A stretch of 64,000 nt of DNA, taken from Cryobacterium sp. HLT2-28 (lineage in GTDB: Bacteria; Actinomycetota; Actinomycetes; Actinomycetales; Microbacteriaceae). Below the pieces are notes generated by a model. It worked only from the letters and a program-made list of their open reading frames with translations, ran no database searches and was not told where the DNA came from. Position 1 is the stretch's first letter, and each line of letters opens with the position of its first letter. The stretch lies in the NCBI RefSeq assembly GCF_004402495.1, contig NZ_SOFH01000022.1:1-64000 (forward strand). The letters run 5' to 3'. The translations under genes and the position numbers were made by a program. Below are positions 45,004 through 55,224 of this stretch, piece by piece.

Positions 45004-46158
45004 TCACTGTGCCTCTCCTGTCGTCAGTGGGGCGGGCTGGGGCGCCTCGGGGAGGCGGATGGTGAAAGTCGACCCGCTGCCGGGTTGTGACCAGACGCGG
45101 ATGTCGCCGCCGTGGATCTGCACGATGTGCTTGACGATCGACAGGCCGAGGCCGGTCCCGCCGGTGTGCCGGGACCTGGCCTGGTCGACCCGGAAGAAGC
45201 GCTCGAAGATGCGCTCCAGGTCTGCCTCGGCTATCCCGACGCCCTGGTCGGTGACGGTGATCTCCACCACGCCGTCGTGGCGACGCACCCCGACCCCGAC
45301 CCGGGAACCCTCCGGCGAGTAGTGCACGGCGTTGGCGACCAGGTTGTGCACGGCCATCACGAGCAGGCGTTCGTCGCCGCTGACCTCCGCGCCGGACTTC
45401 TTGCCGACGGCGATGGTGATCCGCGCCGCGTCGGCCACCACCCGGCTCTGGTCGACGGCGGCAGAGACGACCGCGTCCACGTTGAGCAGTTCCGGTTCGG
45501 AGAGCGAATCCTGGGCCTGAAGCCGGGAGAGTTCGATGATCTCCTGGGTCAGCCGGGTGAGCCGGCCCGACTCTGTGGTCAACCGGTTGGCGAACCGCCG
45601 AACCTGCACCGGTTCATCCGCTGCCTGGTCGAGCGCCTCGGCGAGCAGTCCGACCGCGGCGATCGGCGTCTTCAACTCGTGGCTGATGTTCGCGACGAAG
45701 TCGCGGCGCACCTCGTCGAGCCGGAAGGCCTCGGTGCGGTCCTCGGCCAGGATCAGCACGTACCGGGTGCCGAGCCGGGCCAGCCGCACCCGCACCCGCA
45801 TGCTCGCGTCGTTGAACGGGCCGCGGGAGAGGATCAGGTTCTCGGAGATCGGATCGCCGGAACGGCGAACCCGCCTGGCCAACTCGAGCAGTTCCGGATG
45901 CACCAGTTGCTGGTTCCAGACCAGGCCCATCGACACTGCCGCCGGTGACGCCTTGATGACATTGTTGGACGGGTCGAGCACGGCCCCCGCGCTTTCGAGG
46001 GCGTCGAGCACCTGGTCGATCCCGTCGGGGACCGCCGGGTTCACCACCTCGGCCGCGCGACGGCCGTGGCGTTCGGCAACGTGCAACAGGGTGACGAAGC
46101 CGGCACCGACGGCCAGGCCGAGTGCCAGCGACACCAGCACAAGCCATGTCGATTCCAT
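45004..46158 (-). CDS. senX3: Sensor histidine kinase SenX3
   Basis: 384 residues. One N-terminal membrane span (WLVLVSLALGLAVGAGFVTLL) precedes a PAS-like sensor region, the phospho-acceptor His in NISHELKTPIAAVG, the N-box NLVANAVHY, VTDQGVGI, RFFRVDQARS and GGTGLGLSIVK. It senses phosphate supply through the Pst transporter and PhoU and phosphorylates RegX3. Confidence 0.93.
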   Translation of the reverse strand: MESTWLVLVSLALGLAVGAGFVTLLHVAERHGRRAAEVVNPAVPDGIDQVLDALESAGAVLDPSNNVIKASPAAVSMGLVWNQQLVHPELLELARRVRRSGDPISENLILSRGPFNDASMRVRVRLARLGTRYVLILAEDRTEAFRLDEVRRDFVANISHELKTPIAAVGLLAEALDQAADEPVQVRRFANRLTTESGRLTRLTQEIIELSRLQAQDSLSEPELLNVDAVVSAAVDQSRVVADAARITIAVGKKSGAEVSGDERLLVMAVHNLVANAVHYSPEGSRVGVGVRRHDGVVEITVTDQGVGIAEADLERIFERFFRVDQARSRHTGGTGLGLSIVKHIVQIHGGDIRVWSQPGSGSTFTIRLPEAPQPAPLTTGEAQ

Positions 46159-46229
46159 TTAGCCAGATTACTGACAGTTAATCGGGCCGGTTGACGCGCG
46201 ACCGCCGAGCGCAAGCTACTTTAGGAAGT

Positions 46230-46262
46230 GTTCAAGCCCACGGCACCTGCCGTTAACCTCGG
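46230..46262. promoter_or_regulatory. Possible degenerate PHO box between senX3 and phoU
   Basis: Three 11-base units follow each other: GTTCAAGCCCA, CGGCACCTGCC and GTTAACCTCGG. They match the GTTCACC repeat of the clear PHO box before pstS only in part, but keep the 11-base phase. Located in the shared upstream region, it could mediate self-control by RegX3 (inference). Confidence 0.35.
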
Positions 46263-46339
46263 TCCAGCATGATTCGCTGGGGGCCAGGTGGGTCTCACGT
46301 GTCTGCGCGTAACGCGCGCCCAGGAAGGACCACACACTT

Positions 46340-47008
46340 ATGCGTGAAGTATTTCAACAGGAGCTCGCCGAAGTCCAGGACCGTCTCGTGGAGATTTCCC
46401 GTCTCGTGGCGATCTCGATCAACAAGGCGACCCGGGCGTTCAACGAGTCCGATGTGAGCCTGGCCGACGAGGCGATCAGCGAAGACGACAAGATCGACGA
46501 ACTGACGATCGAGCTCGACGAACTCGCGATCACGATCCTCGCCCGGCAGCAGCCGGTCGCCCGCGACCTCCGCATCGTCGTCAGCGCCCTGCGCATCAGC
46601 GCATCGCTCGAGCGGATGGGCGACCTGTCGACCCACATCGCCCAGCTGGCCCGCTATCGCTTCCCCGACAAGGTCGTGCCGAAGAGCCTGCGCGTCACGT
46701 TCGCCGAGATGGGCAGCCTCGTCACGGCGATCGCGAACATGCTCACCGAGCTCCTCACCAACGAGGACATGGTGCTGGCCGAGACGATCCGCAACGAGGA
46801 CGACAAGGTCGACGCCCTGCACCTGAGCGTCTTCGACGCGGTGCTCGGTGAGACCTGGAAGGGCGAGGCCGCCGACACCGTCGACGCGACCCTGGCCAGC
46901 CGCTACCACGAGCGGTTCGCGGACCACGCCGTCTCGATCGCGAAGAAGGTGCAGTACCTCGGTACCGGCGCCTGGCAGCAGAACACCGGCGCGGCGCACT
47001 CCGGCTGA
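46340..47008 (+). CDS. phoU: Phosphate transport regulator PhoU
   Basis: 222 residues forming two three-helix repeats with the metal-binding E-x-x-x-D pattern (ERMGDLSTHIAQLAR in repeat 1, ERFADHAVSIAKKV in repeat 2). PhoU couples the Pst transporter to the SenX3 kinase to shut the regulon off when phosphate is plentiful. AGGAAGGACC precedes the ATG region. It is divergent from senX3-regX3 and ends at a strong two-way terminator. Confidence 0.95.
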   Translation: MREVFQQELAEVQDRLVEISRLVAISINKATRAFNESDVSLADEAISEDDKIDELTIELDELAITILARQQPVARDLRIVVSALRISASLERMGDLSTHIAQLARYRFPDKVVPKSLRVTFAEMGSLVTAIANMLTELLTNEDMVLAETIRNEDDKVDALHLSVFDAVLGETWKGEAADTVDATLASRYHERFADHAVSIAKKVQYLGTGAWQQNTGAAHSG

Positions 47009-47029
47009 TACCGGCCGCCGCAGTCCCCG

Positions 47030-47073
47030 AACGAGAAAGCCCCGGAAGCGATTGCTTCCGGGGCTTTCTCGTT
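47030..47073. terminator. Two-way terminator between phoU and gpmA
   Basis: A perfect 20-bp stem (47030-47049 with 47054-47073) with a GATT loop; the flanks contain GAAAGC/GCTTTC runs on both strands. It serves both converging genes. Confidence 0.92.
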
Positions 47074-47094
47074 CGATCGGTTGGGGAGGGAAGG

Positions 47095-47847
47095 CTACTT
47101 CTTGGCGCCCTGGGCGGCGACGGCCGCGGCTCCGGCTGCGGCGGCCTCGGGGTCGAGGTAAGTGCCGGGGCCGAGAGGCATGAGGTCTTCGCCGAGGCGG
47201 TAGACCAGCGGGATGCCGGTCGGGATGTTCAGCTCGGCGATGTCGGCGTCGGAGATGCCGTCGAGGTGCTTGACCAGGGCGCGCAGCGAGTTGCCGTGGG
47301 CGGTGACGAGCACGGTCTTGCCGGCGCGCAGGTCGGTGGCGATGTCGGACTCCCAGTAGGGCAGCATCCGGTCGACGACGTCGCTGAGGCATTCGGTGCG
47401 CGGGAGGAGGTCGCCGAGGCCGGCGTAACGGGGATCGTGCGCCTGGGACCAGGGGGAATCGTCGGCGAGCACGGGCGGCGGCACGTCGAAGGAACGGCGC
47501 CACAGCTGGAACTGCTCCGGGCCGAACTTGGCCAGGGTCTCGGCCTTGTCGAGTCCCTGCAGCGCGCCGTAGTGGCGCTCGTTCAGGCGCCAGGACCGCT
47601 TAACGTCGATCCAGAGCCGGTCGGCCTCTTCGAGCGCGATGTTCGCGGTCTGGATTGCACGGGTAAGTAATGAGGTGTGCAGCACGTCGGGCAGGAGACC
47701 CGATTCGGCGATGAGCTCGCCGGCGCGGCGCGCCTCGGTCGCTCCCTGCTCGCTGAGCCTCACGTCCACCCAGCCGGTGAAGAGGTTTTCCTGGTTCCAT
47801 AGGCTCTGGCCATGGCGGAGAAGGATGAGATTGTATGTTTCTGACAT
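47095..47847 (-). CDS. gpmA: 2,3-bisphosphoglycerate-dependent phosphoglycerate mutase
   Basis: 250 residues. The phospho-His is in [20 protein letters not shown], the acid Glu in [10 protein letters not shown], and the second His in [20 protein letters not shown]. It interconverts 3- and 2-phosphoglycerate in glycolysis. The ATG at 47847 with GAAGGC upstream puts the start just before the conserved block. Its place next to phoU-senX3-regX3 is conserved in many actinobacteria. Confidence 0.96.
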   Translation of the reverse strand: MSETYNLILLRHGQSLWNQENLFTGWVDVRLSEQGATEARRAGELIAESGLLPDVLHTSLLTRAIQTANIALEEADRLWIDVKRSWRLNERHYGALQGLDKAETLAKFGPEQFQLWRRSFDVPPPVLADDSPWSQAHDPRYAGLGDLLPRTECLSDVVDRMLPYWESDIATDLRAGKTVLVTAHGNSLRALVKHLDGISDADIAELNIPTGIPLVYRLGEDLMPLGPGTYLDPEAAAAGAAAVAAQGAKK

Positions 47848-47996
47848 GCCTTCAACTCTACCGAGGTGCCGGGTCGGGGCGGGTCGGCCCGGACCGAGAC
47901 TGAGAGCGCCTGGAGCGCCGTTGCGCGCCAAGCGTGCCTGGAGCGCGACGGCGCAAGTGGCGCGCTCGCGTGGGGACTGTCGCGGCCGACGGCCGG

Positions 47997-49160
47997 TCAG
48001 CGACCGGGGGTGCGGATGCCCAGCCGCGGCAGGCGGGGAATCTCCGCCACGGAGCCGGCCGATTGCGGCACGATGACCTCCTGGGCCGCCGCCACGGAGA
48101 TCCCCTGGGATTGAACATGCAGGGTGACGTCGGCCGGGACGGTGCGCTTGATCACCGCGAGGGCGATCGGACCGAGCTCGTGGTGCCGGGCGCTCGAGGT
48201 GATCACGCCGACCGCGCGCCGCTCCGTCTCACCGTCCGCCAGCTTCTTCGTCGCCTGCACCTCGTCACCGTGCACGGGCAGCACCGCGTCCGACCCGTCC
48301 AGGTGGAGCAGCACGAGCCGGCGCGGCGGGTGGCCGAGGTTGTGCACCTTCGCCACGGTTTCCTGGCCGCGGTAGCAGCCCTTGCTCAGGTGCACGGCGC
48401 TGCGCAGCCAGTCCAGTTCGTGCGGCAGGGTCTTCTCGTCGACCTCGGTGGCCCGGCGTGGGCGCCAGGCCGCGATCCGGAGCGCTTCGAGGGCCAGGGT
48501 GCCGGCGGCGGCGACCGTGCCTGCCCGCACGGCGTCGCGCAGCGCAGGCAGCCAGTCGCGGGGCACGAGCGCCTCGGTCCAGTGCCAGTCCGCGGCGGGA
48601 TGGGCCGGGGCGTCGGCGTACTGGAATCCGCCGTTGCCGACGGTGTTCCAGGGGTCCCGCCAGGCCAGCGCGACACCGTTCGGTGCGGCCGGGACCAGGT
48701 GCACGGCCGCCGGTTCGGCCGCCATCGTGCCGATCACCGCGTAGGCCAGGCTGTGGTCGACGACCTGCACGCGCAGGGTGAAGCGCATTCTGTCGAGCCA
48801 GGCGTGCAGGCCGGGCAGCTCGCCGGCCTCCAGGATCAGCCAGGTCTCCACACCGTCGTCCACGACGGCCATCGCGTATTCGATCCGGCCGTTCGGGTCG
48901 AGCAGCAGCGTCTCGGTCGATTCTCCCGGGGCGAGCCTGCGCAGTTCCTGGCTGGAGATCGAGTTGAGCCAGGTCAGCCGGTCGGGCCCGGCCACGCCGA
49001 GCACGCCGCGGTTGGAGAGGTCGACGACGGCCTCGCCGGCCAGCAGCCGGCGCTGCTCGATCATCGGGTTGCCGTAGTGCGCGGCGACACCGGCGTCGAG
49101 GCCGTCCGCCTGCACGGCGCCGTCGAGTTCGAGGAGGGGGGACACGGGTGCCGGGCTCAT
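47997..49160 (-). CDS. ygfZ: YgfZ/GcvT-domain folate-binding protein
   Basis: 387 residues. The signature K-G-C-Y-x-G-Q-E is present ([19 protein letters not shown]). YgfZ proteins use tetrahydrofolate to help assemble or repair iron-sulfur enzymes. N-terminal GcvT-like blocks include [20 protein letters not shown]. It lies 21 bases after the nitrobindin gene in the same operon. Confidence 0.92.
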   Translation of the reverse strand: MSPAPVSPLLELDGAVQADGLDAGVAAHYGNPMIEQRRLLAGEAVVDLSNRGVLGVAGPDRLTWLNSISSQELRRLAPGESTETLLLDPNGRIEYAMAVVDDGVETWLILEAGELPGLHAWLDRMRFTLRVQVVDHSLAYAVIGTMAAEPAAVHLVPAAPNGVALAWRDPWNTVGNGGFQYADAPAHPAADWHWTEALVPRDWLPALRDAVRAGTVAAAGTLALEALRIAAWRPRRATEVDEKTLPHELDWLRSAVHLSKGCYRGQETVAKVHNLGHPPRRLVLLHLDGSDAVLPVHGDEVQATKKLADGETERRAVGVITSSARHHELGPIALAVIKRTVPADVTLHVQSQGISVAAAQEVIVPQSAGSVAEIPRLPRLGIRTPGR

Positions 49161-49181
49161 GGTTGCTCTTTCCTTAAATCT

Positions 49182-49796
49182 CTACTCGACCCGCTTGAGC
49201 CGGCCGGAGGCGTGCGTGCGGAGCGGCTGGCCCAGCGCCGCGATGTCCCAGGCCCAGAGCAGATGGCCCTCGACGAGGCCGTACAACCGGGTGGCCGCCG
49301 AATACGCCTTGGCACCCTGCGTGCGCATGACGGCATCCGTGGCCAGGTCGATCCGGGGGCCCTTCACCTGGCCCAGGTAGATCTCGGCCACTCCCCCGGG
49401 GTGCACGAGGGTCACGTCGATGTCGAACCCGCCGTCGGCGTTGCGGAGCGTCTCGACCGCCGCTGCGGTGACGAACGGATGCTCGCCCTCGGCGGGCAGC
49501 AGGCCGGGGCCGGGGTCGCCGGGCCCCTGCGGTCGGCTCAGCCGCCAGTAGCCCGTCTCCGTCATCAACGGGGTCTTCTCATCGCTGCCGGAGCCCGGCA
49601 CCGGCTCGAGCCAGGTGTAGGAGCTGTAGTTCAGGTGCGGCAGGCCGTCATGGCTGAAACTCAGGCGATGGCCGAATTCCCGGTTGACCGACGTGTCGCC
49701 GATGGCGTAGTCGAGGATGCCGGAGCCTTCCCAGACGCCGAGAAGCCACGAAAGCGGGACGATTTCGGACGGGAGCTGGGTGGGAAGCTCGAACAT
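49182..49796 (-). CDS. Nitrobindin-like heme-binding protein (FABP/DUF1794 family)
   Basis: 204 residues forming a ten-strand beta barrel. The family motif G-x-W-x-G-x-G is seen in LLGVWEGSGILDY; the candidate heme-ligand His lies near the end in LVEGHLLWAWD, as in mycobacterial Rv2717c. Nitrobindins bind ferric heme and handle nitric oxide or peroxynitrite. It is followed by ygfZ and preceded by a 37-residue membrane peptide gene, giving a three-gene operon. Confidence 0.88.
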   Translation of the reverse strand: MFELPTQLPSEIVPLSWLLGVWEGSGILDYAIGDTSVNREFGHRLSFSHDGLPHLNYSSYTWLEPVPGSGSDEKTPLMTETGYWRLSRPQGPGDPGPGLLPAEGEHPFVTAAAVETLRNADGGFDIDVTLVHPGGVAEIYLGQVKGPRIDLATDAVMRTQGAKAYSAATRLYGLVEGHLLWAWDIAALGQPLRTHASGRLKRVE

Positions 49797-49802
49797 CGAA
49801 GG

Positions 49803-49916
49803 TTACCGCTGCCCCCGAAACAGCTTGAACAGGACGATTCCGGAGACCCAGGCGATCGACAGGCTCGCCAGCGCGAGGAGCCCCAGGAAGAAGATTTCGA
49901 GTGCGAGGGTTGACAT
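49803..49916 (-). CDS. 37-residue single-span membrane peptide
   Basis: Minus-strand ATG at 49916 with TTGAGGC upstream, ending at TAA 49803, six bases before the nitrobindin start codon. It reads [20 protein letters not shown] then [17 protein letters not shown]: a hydrophobic span of about 22 residues and a basic end, so the C-terminus should face the cytosol. The good ribosome binding site, close operon packing and clean membrane pattern support a real small protein. Function unknown. Confidence 0.7.
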   Translation of the reverse strand: MSTLALEIFFLGLLALASLSIAWVSGIVLFKLFRGQR

Positions 49917-49946
49917 GCCTCAACTCTAGCCCGCCCGCGGTCGAAT

Positions 49947-50237
49947 CTAGGCGAGGCCGGCCAGGGCGAAGATCCCGGTGGCACCGGCGAGCACGGCCAC
50001 GGCGCCGACGAGGCTCACCGTGACCCGGTTCACGTAGCCTTCCTTGCGGCCCGTCGCGAGCTGAACGCAGAGCGTTCCGATCACGCAACCGGCGAAGGAC
50101 AGCCCGATCCAGACCAGCGCCTGGCCCGGGAAGGAGTGCAGCCCGGTCAGCACCGCGCAGACGAGCGCGAACAGCCAGACCACCACGACGCTCTTCCACT
50201 GCCAGCTCACCCTCTCATTCTGCCCTGCCCAGGCCAC
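49947..50237 (-). CDS. Small three-span membrane protein
   Basis: 96 residues. Hydrophobic spans are [39 protein letters not shown] and [20 protein letters not shown]. No family is recognised with confidence. The first GTG is at 50237; an in-frame GTG at 50210 begins VSWQWKS. Neither has a well-spaced ribosome binding site; CATACT (50257-50252 on the minus strand) could be a -10 box for a nearly leaderless mRNA. It is divergent from glnR. Confidence 0.68.
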   Translation of the reverse strand: MAWAGQNERVSWQWKSVVVVWLFALVCAVLTGLHSFPGQALVWIGLSFAGCVIGTLCVQLATGRKEGYVNRVTVSLVGAVAVLAGATGIFALAGLA

Positions 50238-50282
50238 ATTCGCGGCACGCTAGTATGGGGCCACAATCCTTGGAGGGTGCGC

Positions 50283-50975
50283 GTGGCGCAGTTGTTGATC
50301 CTGACCTCGGCGGCCAACAGTGAGGTTCTCCCCGCCCTCGCGTTGCTGTCGCACGGCACACGCATCATCCCGGCCCAGCCGGACCAGCTCGTCAACGCGC
50401 CCGACTCCGACGCGATCCTGGTCGACGCCCGGACCAACCTGATCGCCGCCAGGTCGCTCTGCCAGATTCTTCGCACCACCGGGAACACGGTTCCCCTCCT
50501 GCTCGTGATCACCGAGGGCGGGCTGGCCGCGGTCAGCGCCGACTGGGGCGTCGACGACGTGATCCTCGACGCGGCCGGCCCGGCCGAGGTGGACGCCCGC
50601 ATCCGGCTCGCGATCGGCCGCGCCCCCCGGCCAGAGGAAACCGCCACCATCCGAGCCGCCGGCGTGGTCATCGACGAGGCCAGCTACTCGGCCAAGGTGC
50701 ATGGAAGGCCCCTCGACCTCACCTACAAGGAGTTCGAGCTGCTGCGATTCCTCGCCGCGCACCCGTCGAGGGTGTTCACCCGGGAGCAGTTGCTCAGCGA
50801 GGTCTGGGGCTACGACTACTTCGGCGGCACCCGCACCGTGGACGTGCACGTGCGCCGGCTGCGCGCCAAGCTCGGCGACCAGGAGTCGCTGATCGGCACG
50901 GTGCGCAACGTCGGTTACCGGTTCAACGTGTCGGAAGAGGACGGTGTGCGTGGAATTCATCCGGTCAGGGCCTGA
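50283..50975 (+). CDS. glnR: GlnR-like orphan OmpR-family regulator
   Basis: 230 residues from the GTG at 50283 with GGAGG. The receiver-like domain ([40 protein letters not shown]) lacks the acidic pocket and Lys of true receivers, as in GlnR, which works without a kinase. The C-terminal winged helix has [20 protein letters not shown] and [13 protein letters not shown]. GlnR controls nitrogen assimilation in actinobacteria. The next gene is mshD, the same neighbour as in mycobacteria (Rv0818-Rv0819), which supports the call. Confidence 0.85.
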   Translation: MAQLLILTSAANSEVLPALALLSHGTRIIPAQPDQLVNAPDSDAILVDARTNLIAARSLCQILRTTGNTVPLLLVITEGGLAAVSADWGVDDVILDAAGPAEVDARIRLAIGRAPRPEETATIRAAGVVIDEASYSAKVHGRPLDLTYKEFELLRFLAAHPSRVFTREQLLSEVWGYDYFGGTRTVDVHVRRLRAKLGDQESLIGTVRNVGYRFNVSEEDGVRGIHPVRA

Positions 50976-51885
50976 TCTGGAGGATGGGCCTGAACCGGCG
51001 GAGGGTCCCGATCTCGCTGATGCCGCGTTCACCGCGGAGTTCCGTCGCATCGCGGCCGAGGCCGAGGAGGCGGACGGCTACCACCCGTTCAACGAGCAGT
51101 CCCTGTTCGACGTGTCGGCCGGGCGGCGTACCCCGCTGCTGCTCTCCGACGCCGGACACCCCGTCGGCGCCGTCGTCACCGGGCGGGGCGAACTCGACCT
51201 CGTCGTACGGCCGGCCGGCCGGCGCCGCGGGCACGCCACCGCCGCGCTGACGGCACTGCTGCCCGGCCTGCCCGGGGAACTGACCGCCTGGTCGCACGGT
51301 GACCATCCGGGAGCCAGAGCCCTCGCCGCCCGGTTCGGGTTCACCGCCGACCGCACCCTGCTGCAGCTGCGAATGTCACTCCCCGCGGGCACCGGCGGCA
51401 CCTCCGCTGCGGCAGAGCCCGTCGACACGCCGGGCGCCGCGACGGACATCGGCCCCTTCCTCCCCGGAACCGACGACGCCGAGTGGGTGGCCCTGAACGC
51501 CCTCGTCTTCGCGGGTCACCCGGAGCAGGGAGCGCTCACCCTGACCGACCTCGAGGCCAGGCAGTCCGAGCCCTGGTTCGACGCGGGCGATTTCCTGCTC
51601 GCCCGCGACCGGGCGAGCAGCCGCATCCTCGGCTACAACTGGCTCAAGATCGAGCCGGGCGATGCCGTCGGCGAGATCTACGTCATCGGTGTGCACCCGG
51701 ATGCCGCCGGGCAGGGCCTCGGCCGCCGACTGATGCTCGCGGGCCTGGAACGCCTGCGCTCCCGGGGCGCCGCCACCGCGGCGCTCTACGTCGAGGCGGA
51801 CAGCACCGGTGCGGTGCACCTGTACCGGTCGCTCGGTTTCGCCGACCACACCGTCGACGTGCAGTACCGCCGGGACACGCGTTAG
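50950..51885 (+). CDS. mshD: Mycothiol synthase
   Basis: 311 residues with two tandem GNAT acetyltransferase domains. The C-terminal, active one has [20 protein letters not shown] (acetyl-CoA loop) and [20 protein letters not shown]. It acetylates Cys-GlcN-Ins, the last step of mycothiol synthesis, so the organism is a mycothiol maker. I prefer the GTG at 50950, nine bases after GAGG; one at 50944 is also possible. The gene overlaps the end of glnR by 26 bases. Confidence 0.92.
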   Translation: MEFIRSGPDLEDGPEPAEGPDLADAAFTAEFRRIAAEAEEADGYHPFNEQSLFDVSAGRRTPLLLSDAGHPVGAVVTGRGELDLVVRPAGRRRGHATAALTALLPGLPGELTAWSHGDHPGARALAARFGFTADRTLLQLRMSLPAGTGGTSAAAEPVDTPGAATDIGPFLPGTDDAEWVALNALVFAGHPEQGALTLTDLEARQSEPWFDAGDFLLARDRASSRILGYNWLKIEPGDAVGEIYVIGVHPDAAGQGLGRRLMLAGLERLRSRGAATAALYVEADSTGAVHLYRSLGFADHTVDVQYRRDTR

Positions 51886-51942
51886 CCATCCGTTCATGAC
51901 GGATCGTCGCCTCGGCCCCGCACTCGGTGTCAAGATGGACAG

Positions 51943-54117
51943 ATGGACGGCGACAACATCCCGACGGACTCCGGTCTCGGCACGGACTTCGATGACGATT
52001 TCGATCCCCTGATCGGCACGAACGACCCTGCCCTGCCCTCGGACCGCTACCTCGACCGCGAACTGAGCTGGCTCGCCTTCAACCAGCGCGTGCTCGAACT
52101 CGCCGAAGACCCTGACCTGCCGGTGCTCGAGCGCACCAACTTCCTGGCCATCTTCGCGAGCAACCTGGACGAGTTCTTCATGGTGCGGGTCGCCGGGCTC
52201 AAGCGGCGCATCCTCACCGGCCTCGCCGTGCCCACCAACATCGGCCGAGCTCCCCAGGACGCCCTCTCGGATATCTCCGCGGCGGCGCACGTGCTCCAGG
52301 CCAGGCACGCGCACGCCTTCCAGGACCAGGTGATCCCGGCGCTCTCCGAGGCCGGCATCGACATCGTCAAGTGGGACACCCTCGACGAGGCCGACCACCG
52401 CTCGCTTCGGGGCTACTTCTCGAACCAGATCTTCCCGGTACTGATGCCGCTGGCCGTCGACCCGGTGCACCCGTTCCCATACATCTCCGGGCTCTCCCTC
52501 AACCTCGCCGTGCGGGTGCGCAACTCGAAGACCGGCAAGCAGGAGTTCGCCCGGCTCAAGGTGCCGACCATGCTTCCCCGTTTCATCCGGGTCGACCGGC
52601 GCGAGAACGTGGAGAGCGTGCGCTTCATCACGCTCGAGGACCTCATCGCCAACCACCTCGGCGACCTGTTCCCCGGCATGGACATCCTCGAACAGCATGT
52701 CTTCCGGGTGACCCGGAACGAAGACGTCGAGATCGAGGAAGACGAAACCGAGAACCTGATCAAGGCGCTCGAGAAGGAGCTCCTCCGGCGCCGTTTCGGC
52801 CCGCCCATCCGCCTCGAGATCACCGAGGACATGGACGAGGTGACCCTCGGCCTCCTCGTCCGCGAACTCGACGTGACCGAGCAGGAGGTCTACCGTCTGC
52901 CCGCCCCGCTCGACCTCGGAGGTCTCTTCGACCTGCGGATCGACCGGCCCGACCTGCACTACGCCAAGCACGTGCCGACCACGGCGGTGCAGCTGATGGC
53001 CGGCGAGCCCAACGCGCAACCGGACATCTTCAGCTCCATCCGCCGCCGGGACATCCTGCTGCACCACCCGTACGAATCGTTCGCGACCAGCGTGCAGGCG
53101 TTTCTCGAACAGGCCGCGGCCGACCCGAACGTGCTCGCGATCAAGCAGACCCTCTACCGCACCTCCGGGGACAGCCCCATCGTCGAGGCCCTGATCGACG
53201 CCGCGGAATCCGGCAAGCAGGTGCTCGCCCTGGTCGAGATCAAGGCCCGCTTCGACGAGCAGGCCAACATCTCCTGGGCCCGCAAGCTCGAGAAGGCCGG
53301 GGTGCACGTCGTCTACGGCCTGGTCGGTTTGAAGACGCACTGCAAGCTCGCCCTCGTCGTGCGCAACGAGGACGGCCTGCTGCGCCACTACAGCCACATC
53401 GGCACCGGAAACTACAACCCGAAGACCAGCCGGCTCTACGAGGACCTCGGGCTGCTCACCACCGACCCGCAGGTCGGCAAGGACCTCACCCGGCTGTTCA
53501 ACGAGCTGTCCGGCTACGCCATCGAAAAGAAGTTCAAACGCCTCCTCGTGGCGCCGCTGCACCTGCGTCGCGCCCTGCTCAAGAGCATCGCCGACGAGAC
53601 CGCGGCCGCGCTGGCCGGCAAGCCGTCCGGCATCCGGATCAAGGTCAACTCGATGGTCGACGAGGCCATCATCGACGCGCTCTACCGGGCCAGCCAGGCC
53701 AGGGTGCCGATCGAGATCTGGGTGCGCGGGATCTGCAGCCTCAAGCCGGGAGTCCCCGGGATGAGCGAGACGATCAAGGTGCGGTCCATCCTCGGCCGGT
53801 ACCTCGAGCACTCGCGGATCTTCTCCTTCCACAACGCCGGCGACCAGCAGGTGTTCATCGGCAGCGCCGACATGATGCACCGCAACCTCGACCGCCGGGT
53901 CGAGGCGCTCGTGCGCCTCGTCGACCCGGAACACCTCAGCGAGATCGATGCGCTGTTCAACCGGGCGATGGACGACCGCACCGCGTCGTGGTGGCTCGAC
54001 AGCACGGGCGAGTGGATGCGCCACCACCTCGACGGCGCCGGGCATCCGCTCGACGACATGCAGAACCGGCTCATGCAGCAGATCTCCCTCCGCAAGCGTC
54101 CGACGGGCCGCCGATGA
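51943..54117 (+). CDS. ppk: Polyphosphate kinase 1
   Basis: 724 residues. The phospho-His is in [20 protein letters not shown], and the second conserved site in [20 protein letters not shown]; the N-terminal domain begins [20 protein letters not shown]. It makes polyphosphate from ATP at the membrane, storing phosphate. Its stop overlaps the mutT1 start (ATGA), so the two are coupled. Placement upstream of pstSCAB ties it to phosphate supply. Confidence 0.96.
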   Translation: MDGDNIPTDSGLGTDFDDDFDPLIGTNDPALPSDRYLDRELSWLAFNQRVLELAEDPDLPVLERTNFLAIFASNLDEFFMVRVAGLKRRILTGLAVPTNIGRAPQDALSDISAAAHVLQARHAHAFQDQVIPALSEAGIDIVKWDTLDEADHRSLRGYFSNQIFPVLMPLAVDPVHPFPYISGLSLNLAVRVRNSKTGKQEFARLKVPTMLPRFIRVDRRENVESVRFITLEDLIANHLGDLFPGMDILEQHVFRVTRNEDVEIEEDETENLIKALEKELLRRRFGPPIRLEITEDMDEVTLGLLVRELDVTEQEVYRLPAPLDLGGLFDLRIDRPDLHYAKHVPTTAVQLMAGEPNAQPDIFSSIRRRDILLHHPYESFATSVQAFLEQAAADPNVLAIKQTLYRTSGDSPIVEALIDAAESGKQVLALVEIKARFDEQANISWARKLEKAGVHVVYGLVGLKTHCKLALVVRNEDGLLRHYSHIGTGNYNPKTSRLYEDLGLLTTDPQVGKDLTRLFNELSGYAIEKKFKRLLVAPLHLRRALLKSIADETAAALAGKPSGIRIKVNSMVDEAIIDALYRASQARVPIEIWVRGICSLKPGVPGMSETIKVRSILGRYLEHSRIFSFHNAGDQQVFIGSADMMHRNLDRRVEALVRLVDPEHLSEIDALFNRAMDDRTASWWLDSTGEWMRHHLDGAGHPLDDMQNRLMQQISLRKRPTGRR

Positions 54118-55052
54118 CCGAGTCGCCCGTCTTCGCCGCCGGAGCCGTGTGCTGGCGCCTGATCGAGGGCAGGATGCACGTGCTCCTCATCCACCGCACG
54201 GTCTACGGCGACGTGACCATTCCCAAGGGCAAGGTCGATCCGGGCGAGACACTGCCGCAGACGGCGGTGCGGGAGATCGAAGAGGAGACCGGGCTTGCGG
54301 TGGCCCTCGGCGTTCCGCTGGGCATCTCCACCTACGCGATGCCGGGCGGCCGAGAGAAGATCGTGCACTACTGGGCCGCCGAGGTGAGCCCGGAGGCGAT
54401 CCAGCGCTCCACCTTCGTGCCCAACGGCGAGGTCGCCGCGATCGAGTGGGTCACCATCAAGAAGGCCAGGACCTACCTCAGCTACACCCCCGACGTGGAG
54501 ATCATCGACGCGTTCGCCAAGCTGGTGGACGCCGGCGTCACCCGCACCTTCGCGCTGATCGCGCTCCGGCACGGCAAGGCGGTGCAGCCCGGCAACTGGG
54601 ACGGGCCGGACAGCACCCGTCCGCTCACCGAGCGCGGGGTCACCCAGGCCGCCGGTCTCGTCGGCACCATCGCCGCGTGGCGCCCCCGCCGGATCATCTC
54701 CAGCACCGCCACCCGTTGCGTCACCACGGTGGCGCCGCTCTCGGCCGCCACCGGCATCCAGATCAAGCGCACCGAGACGTTCAGTCAGGACGCCTACGAG
54801 CAGGGTCTCGCCGACGTGCGCTCCGGAATCGGCAAACGGGTGCGCTCGCGCAAGTCCGCCGTGATCTGCAGCCACGGACCCGTGCTACCCGAGATCCTCC
54901 ACGAAATCGCCCTCGCCACCGGCACCACCTTCGGTTCGTTCGTCGCCGACGCCGCCAGCCTCGACACCGGGGCTTTCTCCGTCGTGCACCTCTCGGCCGA
55001 GAATCCGAGCGCGGGCATCGTCGCCATCGAAACGCACGCCCCCGCCGCGTAG
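54114..55052 (+). CDS. mutT1: MutT1-type Nudix hydrolase fused to a histidine phosphatase domain
   Basis: 312 residues. The N-terminal Nudix domain carries G-x5-E-x7-R-E-x2-E-E-x-G from about residue 40 ([18 protein letters not shown]). The C-terminal half is a phosphoglycerate-mutase-like domain with the RHG motif ([13 protein letters not shown]) and a second His in [11 protein letters not shown]. This is the layout of mycobacterial MutT1, which cleans 8-oxo-dGTP and diadenosine polyphosphates. It starts inside the ppk stop. Confidence 0.92.
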   Translation: MTESPVFAAGAVCWRLIEGRMHVLLIHRTVYGDVTIPKGKVDPGETLPQTAVREIEEETGLAVALGVPLGISTYAMPGGREKIVHYWAAEVSPEAIQRSTFVPNGEVAAIEWVTIKKARTYLSYTPDVEIIDAFAKLVDAGVTRTFALIALRHGKAVQPGNWDGPDSTRPLTERGVTQAAGLVGTIAAWRPRRIISSTATRCVTTVAPLSAATGIQIKRTETFSQDAYEQGLADVRSGIGKRVRSRKSAVICSHGPVLPEILHEIALATGTTFGSFVADAASLDTGAFSVVHLSAENPSAGIVAIETHAPAA

Positions 55053-55088
55053 CCACCCGTGTGGGCGGGCGGCCCGCCCGACCGATTC

Positions 55089-55120
55089 GTTGACGCGCGT
55101 TCACCTCCCGTTCACCTGAC
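55089..55120. promoter_or_regulatory. PHO box upstream of pstS
   Basis: Two 11-base units GTTCACCTCCC and GTTCACCTGAC follow directly, preceded by the partial unit GTTGACGCGC. These are the direct-repeat units bound by RegX3 and PhoP in actinobacteria. They lie about 105 bases before the pstS start, a normal activator distance. Confidence 0.85.
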
Positions 55121-55224
55121 GGGGGGAGTGTCGTTAATCGCGGTGAATATGGTCTCACCGAGGCCAGCACCGGCCTTTGCCTTGCCCCAAGTAATTCTGC
55201 AGTCAACCCTCGAAAGGGATCCTT

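Noticed and set aside
47934-49913. A 659-codon plus-strand frame
   Set aside because: Antisense shadow of ygfZ and the nitrobindin gene; rich in Gly, Arg and Val with no recognisable fold.
51376-54045. An 889-codon open frame on the minus strand
   Set aside because: It is the antisense shadow of mshD and ppk in high-GC DNA; it shows no domain and ppk on the other strand is certain.
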